14,064 bases of DNA from an uncultured Eubacteriales bacterium (GTDB taxonomy: Bacteria > Bacillota > Clostridia > Oscillospirales > CAG-272): positions 1-14,064 of the forward strand of contig CAKSOR010000021.1 of the NCBI GenBank assembly GCA_934477985.1, in the 5' to 3' direction. The position numbers and the translations under genes were made by a program. Positions 14,051 through 14,064 of this stretch are shown here, piece after piece; within the stretch, counting starts at the first letter, position 1; each line of letters opens with the position of its first letter. Under the pieces are notes generated by a model, which did no database searches, was not told the DNA's origin, and saw only the letters and a list, made by a program, of their open reading frames with translations.

Positions 14051-14064
14051 TAATCAGCACCACC

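Noticed and set aside
1..14064. CRISPR array, insertion sequence or integration site at the tRNA
   Set aside because: No regularly spaced repeats, no transposase or integrase, and no second copy of the tRNA 3' end were seen.

Overview
The window looks like chromosomal DNA of an uncultured, moderately GC-rich Gram-positive anaerobe of the Clostridia (gut Oscillospirales- or Christensenellales-like). This is inferred from strong AGGAGG-type ribosome binding sites, sigma-A promoters (TTGACA-17-TATAAT), lipoprotein-type solute-binding proteins, an AraC regulator and glycoside hydrolases of plant-fibre degraders. It is not a proven taxonomic placement. No phage, transposon, CRISPR or conjugation gene was seen.

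Layout. (1) 1-280: a leftward consensus promoter whose gene lies outside the window, a palindrome, then a tRNA-Val(CAC) gene with its own promoter and terminator. (2) 293-907: a stand-alone protein with a ParB/sulfiredoxin-like DGHTR motif, starting directly after the tRNA terminator. (3) 994-2527: a two-gene operon of an SDR dehydrogenase and a protein related to type I 3-dehydroquinate dehydratase, closed by a bidirectional terminator. (4) 2561-7325 (minus): two tandem paralogous lipoproteins of about 790 residues, each with a propeller-like N-terminal half and a family-1 solute-binding C-terminal half. Their last 105 bp are almost identical. (5) 7326-7718: about 390 bp without an intact gene, holding a minus-strand promoter with a palindrome, remnants of a coding sequence and a terminator hairpin abutting the next ribosome binding site. 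(6) 7719-9611 (minus): a GH42-like beta-galactosidase, divergent from (7) 9756-10556, an AraC-family regulator. (8) 10574-12592 (minus): a third solute-binding lipoprotein of the same type, split by one in-frame TAG codon. (9) 12734-14050: a GH10-like xylanase without a signal peptide, divergent from (8).

Working together (inference): the lipoproteins would capture oligosaccharides at the membrane. The cytoplasmic GH42 and GH10 enzymes would cleave imported galactosides and xylo-oligosaccharides. The AraC protein probably senses the sugar and controls the neighbouring divergent promoters. No ABC permease or ATPase is present, so the binding proteins either use remote permeases or act as sensors. 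Seven recognisable promoters carry a TGn extended -10 element; the most distinctive shared string is TGGTATAAT.

I did not find a clear new defence or mobile system. The items most worth checking are the propeller/solute-binding fusions without permeases, the 105-bp repeat, the in-frame amber codon, the terminator-leader at 7326-7700, and the dehydroquinate dehydratase relative with altered substrate-binding positions.
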